Origin: Clostridia bacterium
GTDB taxonomy: Bacteria; Bacillota; Clostridia; Oscillospirales; Acutalibacteraceae
NCBI GenBank assembly: GCA_017519685.1
Contig: JAFWRV010000100.1
Coordinates: 1-6,299, forward strand
Direction: 5' to 3'
Length of the DNA stretch: 6,299 bases
Shown here: piece after piece, positions 3,588 to 6,299 of the stretch
How the letters are laid out: each line of letters opens with the position of its first letter
Position numbering within the stretch: the stretch's first letter is position 1
The notes under the pieces: model-generated
Seen by the model: the letters and a program-made list of their open reading frames with translations, nothing else
Told to the model about the DNA's origin: nothing
Database searches by the model: none
Made by a program: the position numbers and the translations under genes

Positions 3588-6299
3588 AAGTTCTGTTAAT
3601 TCTGCTCTCGCTGATGCTCGTGCTCGGCGCGGTTGCTGTCGGCGCAATGAGCGTGTCGGCACAGACAAGTTGCGATCATGTGTATGACGTTCCGGCTGGG
3701 GAGCTGCCGGGCGGAACAGAGAAGTATTATAAGGTAGTCGCGGCTTCCGCCGCCGACGGCACTATTACAGACGTTTATATTAAAGCGATTAAAGATTTGA
3801 GGAGCAATCTCCGCATTTATGAGTCGTCCGATCTTCAAAGTTTAATAAACGGTACCGTAACGGTTGTTTCTGTTAATTTAACCGGATCTTACACTTATAA
3901 TTCCGGTATTGAAACATGGACAATAAGTATAGCGGGCACCGGCAATTACAGCAGTATAGATTCGCTTACTCCCGTGCTTGAGCTGCCGGACAATTCCTAT
4001 CTGGAAATAGGCGGTGTCAGTGCAATATCCGGCGGAGAAATCAAACATAGTGAAGGCACGGGCTGGAGTATTACCGTAAACGAAGACGGAAACGGCATCA
4101 CGCTCAATCTTGACGATCTTGATCTTACTTGCGATGACAACTGCATTTCGGTCAATTATCTCGACCTCACAATCACGGGCAGCGCGAAACTGACCTCGAC
4201 TGAAGCAACCAGTTCTGCTATTAATTCAAGAAGGGGAAGTCTTACGCTGAACGGAAACTTTGTTCTCCGCGCGCAGAGTGAAACAGGAAGCGCTCTTAAT
4301 TGCGCCAACGGCAATCTGACCGTTGACGGCGGTTCTCTGGATGTTATAAACACTGCCGATAATGATGCAATTTATGTATCAGGCACAATGACCGTTAACG
4401 GCGGTCACATTTATGCTGAAAGCTCCGATGTAGCCATCTCTGCCAATACATTGACCGTTAACGGCGGCTCGGTTTATGCGAAGACCGAAAATTATGTCCG
4501 TGCAATTTACGGCGGAGGAATCATTCTCAATAGCAACGAGTCGTTTGCGCTCGGAGATAAAAAAGCTAAAGAGGTGCTTATAAAGAAATCGGGCGAACTC
4601 GCGGGCAAAGGCACGGAAGATTTCCCCTATATGATTTGTGATTATGCGGATTTGAAACTGTTTGCTTCAATTGTCAACGGCAGCGACGGACAGACTCAGA
4701 ACAGCGGCGCCTGCGCGAAGCTGATGAAAGACATTGACGCTTCCGCTTCAGCTCAGGCGAAAAACTGGACTCCCATCGGTGACGGAAGAAAAATATCACA
4801 AGGCGTATCTATAGTTTACACCGGCACATTCGACGGCGACGGTCATATCATTACAGGGCTGACTTTCAATAAACCCTTTGACACTTACGCCGGTTTTTTC
4901 GGTTGCATCAGCACGGACGGAAAAGTGCAGAATGTCGGGCTTGAAGGCGGCAGTATAACCGGGGCAAATTATGTCGGCGGCGTAGTCGGACATAATAGTC
5001 GAGGAACAATCACAAACTGCTATAACACAGGCAGTGTTACGGCAACGGGAACCAACGCCATAGTCGGTGGCTTAGTCGGAGATAATTTTTACGGAGGTCG
5101 CGTTACAAACTGCTATAACACAGGCAGTGTTACTGCAACGGGAAACAACAATATTGTCGGCGGCGTGGTCGGAGAAAACTACTATAATGACGCAACAGTC
5201 AAAAACAGCTATAACACGGGCAGTGTAACGGCAACAGGCGATAATGCTCTTGTCGGCGGCGTGGTCGGACTCAATGACGGCATTATCACAAACTGCTATT
5301 ATGACATCGACAGATGCACCAACGTTCATGCAATTGGCCAAGGTTCAGGCACAAATGTCACAGGCCTCACAACCGCTCAAATGACGGGCGACGACGCGCT
5401 TTCGGATTCTAACATGGAATTCGTATACTCAACACCCGAAGAGAATCCCTGGCTCACAAAAGCCGACGAAGTCGGAGACGACGGCGCATACTACTGGTTC
5501 TATCCTCATCTCAAAGGGTTCAATCTTAAGCCGGACGGAACGCCCGAAACCGACACGAGCCAAATTCTTTCGTCCGACTGGCCCGCGAAAGCGGAAGTCA
5601 CCGTTACATTAAGCGAATATAGTTTTGAATACAACGGGACTCCTTTTATGCCGACTGTTACAAGCGTCATAAGCGGCAAAACTCTCGAACCGAATATCGA
5701 TTATACTGTATCTTATTACAATGCGCCAGGCAATGTAGTTTATTCATCCGTTAACGCCGGCAATTACAAGGCGGTAGTGACTTTTACAGATGCAGGTTAT
5801 GCCAAAGGTCACACTCCCATAGAAAAAGAGTTTAAAATAACCGCAAAATCGATAACCGATGACATGATAAGACTCTCTCAGGAAACCGCCGAATACACCG
5901 GCGAGGAAATTACTCCTGAGGTAGAAGTAAAAGACGGCGCAACAACCCTTGCAATGTTTACCGACTATACTGTCAGTTACGGTGACAACAATGTCGATGC
6001 TTCCCTAAACACAATAACTGTTACAGGTATAGGAAACTACACAGGCAGCGTAGAAAAAATGTTTACAATAACGCCGAAATCGATAACCGAAGATATGATA
6101 ACACTCTCTCCGGATACTGCCGAATATACCGGCGAGGCAATCACGCCGGAGGTAACAGTAAAAGACGGCGATAAGACCCTTTCATTAGTTGACTATACTG
6201 TCAGTTACGGTGTCAACAACGTCGATGCTTCCGATTACACAATAACTGTTACAGGTAAAGGAAACTACAAAGACAGCGCAGAAAAAACATTTACAATAA
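3572..6299 (+). CDS. Large secreted repeat protein, GLUG and Ig-like (3' partial)
   Basis: The frame is open for 909 codons and has no stop before the window edge, so the C-terminus is missing. Residues 1-30 are a signal peptide ending SVSA, matching 17 of 30 residues of the phosphoesterase signal. Residues 31-176 are not recognised. Residues about 177-320 are short beta-strand rungs with LTVDGGS, MTVNGGH and LTVNGGS at 21-24 residue spacing, suggesting a parallel beta-helix like the Cthe_2159-type carbohydrate-binding domain. Residues about 352-650 form a GLUG region: lead-in AKLMKDID, WTPIG and TFDGDGHIITGLTF (419-432), GFFG (441), then VGGVVG/VGGLVG with NCYNTGSVTATG repeats at 468, 498, 529 and 561. 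From about 675 come three Ig-like modules, the last two (759-835 and 836 on) near copies with EYTGE, DYTVSYG and GNY. The role is probably adhesion or carbohydrate binding at the surface; no catalytic motif is seen. A cell-wall anchor may lie beyond the window. Confidence 0.93.
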   Translation, partial: MKITKKVLLILLSLMLVLGAVAVGAMSVSAQTSCDHVYDVPAGELPGGTEKYYKVVAASAADGTITDVYIKAIKDLRSNLRIYESSDLQSLINGTVTVVSVNLTGSYTYNSGIETWTISIAGTGNYSSIDSLTPVLELPDNSYLEIGGVSAISGGEIKHSEGTGWSITVNEDGNGITLNLDDLDLTCDDNCISVNYLDLTITGSAKLTSTEATSSAINSRRGSLTLNGNFVLRAQSETGSALNCANGNLTVDGGSLDVINTADNDAIYVSGTMTVNGGHIYAESSDVAISANTLTVNGGSVYAKTENYVRAIYGGGIILNSNESFALGDKKAKEVLIKKSGELAGKGTEDFPYMICDYADLKLFASIVNGSDGQTQNSGACAKLMKDIDASASAQAKNWTPIGDGRKISQGVSIVYTGTFDGDGHIITGLTFNKPFDTYAGFFGCISTDGKVQNVGLEGGSITGANYVGGVVGHNSRGTITNCYNTGSVTATGTNAIVGGLVGDNFYGGRVTNCYNTGSVTATGNNNIVGGVVGENYYNDATVKNSYNTGSVTATGDNALVGGVVGLNDGIITNCYYDIDRCTNVHAIGQGSGTNVTGLTTAQMTGDDALSDSNMEFVYSTPEENPWLTKADEVGDDGAYYWFYPHLKGFNLKPDGTPETDTSQILSSDWPAKAEVTVTLSEYSFEYNGTPFMPTVTSVISGKTLEPNIDYTVSYYNAPGNVVYSSVNAGNYKAVVTFTDAGYAKGHTPIEKEFKITAKSITDDMIRLSQETAEYTGEEITPEVEVKDGATTLAMFTDYTVSYGDNNVDASLNTITVTGIGNYTGSVEKMFTITPKSITEDMITLSPDTAEYTGEAITPEVTVKDGDKTLSLVDYTVSYGVNNVDASDYTITVTGKGNYKDSAEKTFTI
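4319..4468 (+). repeat. Beta-helix rung repeats in the large secreted protein
   Basis: ACCGTTRACGGCGG begins at 4319, 4391 and 4454, encoding TVDGG, TVNGG and TVNGG. The spacing of 72 and 63 bases (24 and 21 residues) is typical of successive turns of a beta-helix. The codons are conserved as well as the residues, suggesting fairly recent internal duplication. Confidence 0.6.
5012..5305 (+). repeat. GLUG repeat array at DNA level
   Basis: The units are about 29-32 codons. A 29-base stretch encoding TNCYNTGSVT is identical at 5012-5040 and 5105-5133. It recurs diverged near 5201 (KNSYNTGSV) and truncated at 5288 (TNCYYD). Offsets are 93, 96 and 87 bases, all multiples of three, so copy-number change would keep the frame. 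Confidence 0.85.
5846..6299 (+). repeat. Tandem Ig-like repeats of 77 residues, running off the window
   Basis: The unit 5846-6076 (77 codons) is followed directly by a second unit from 6077, cut by the window edge and one codon shorter in the middle (TLAMFTDYT against TLSLVDYT). Shared motifs are KSIT, AEYTGE, ITPEV, VKDG, DYTVSYG, NNVDAS, ITVTG and GNY. A more distant relative of the unit lies at about 5594-5845. More copies may follow beyond the window. Confidence 0.85.

Noticed and set aside
5012..5305. Regularly spaced repeats that could suggest a CRISPR or intergenic array
   Set aside because: The spacing is always a multiple of three, the region is one open frame, and the units translate to GLUG motifs, so it is protein-coding repetition.
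6297..6299. TAA at the very end of the window as the stop of the large gene
   Set aside because: In the frame from 3572 the last complete codon is ATA (6296-6298), so this TAA is out of frame and the gene continues.

Overview
The window looks like a chromosomal segment of a Gram-positive Clostridia bacterium, probably an Oscillospiraceae/Ruminococcaceae-type gut anaerobe. The reasons are the rplM-rpsI pair with strong GGAGG ribosome binding sites, the style of the signal peptides (MKITK followed by a Leu/Ala-rich core and AxA), and a large secreted protein with GLUG and Ig-like repeats of a kind common in that group. This placement is inferred from sequence style; no database comparison was possible.

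Layout, all genes on the + strand. (1) 1-925: the ribosomal operon end, rplM (L13) and rpsI (S9), closed by a strong intrinsic terminator. (2) 926-1188: an AT-rich spacer with a perfect TATAAT box and a short, more GC-rich stretch that reads as the broken C-terminal end of a winged-helix protein. (3) 1189-2146: a visibly AT-rich single gene for a small protein with two membrane segments and an extracytoplasmic domain of unknown function, with its own terminator. (4) 2147-2319: a second AT-rich spacer with candidate promoters. (5) 2320-3525: a secreted calcineurin-like metallophosphoesterase related to the Dcr2/purple acid phosphatase group. (6) 3572 to the window edge: an open reading frame of 909 codons with no stop inside the window. 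It encodes a large secreted protein: signal peptide, beta-helix-like repeats, GLUG repeats, then tandem Ig-like repeats.

The last two genes probably form one transcription unit: the gap is 46 bases, with no terminator between them. Their start regions are copies of each other. A 67-base block covering the leader, the ribosome binding site and the first five codons is repeated with a single mismatch, and the second copy begins at the stop codon of the phosphoesterase gene. Beyond codon five the similarity falls to about 70 percent. The untranslated leader is therefore better conserved than the signal peptides it precedes, and this is the most notable structure in the window. The likely joint role is at the cell surface: a secreted phosphatase next to a repeat-rich surface or secreted protein. 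I did not find a CRISPR array, tRNA, rRNA, insertion sequence or recognisable defence system.
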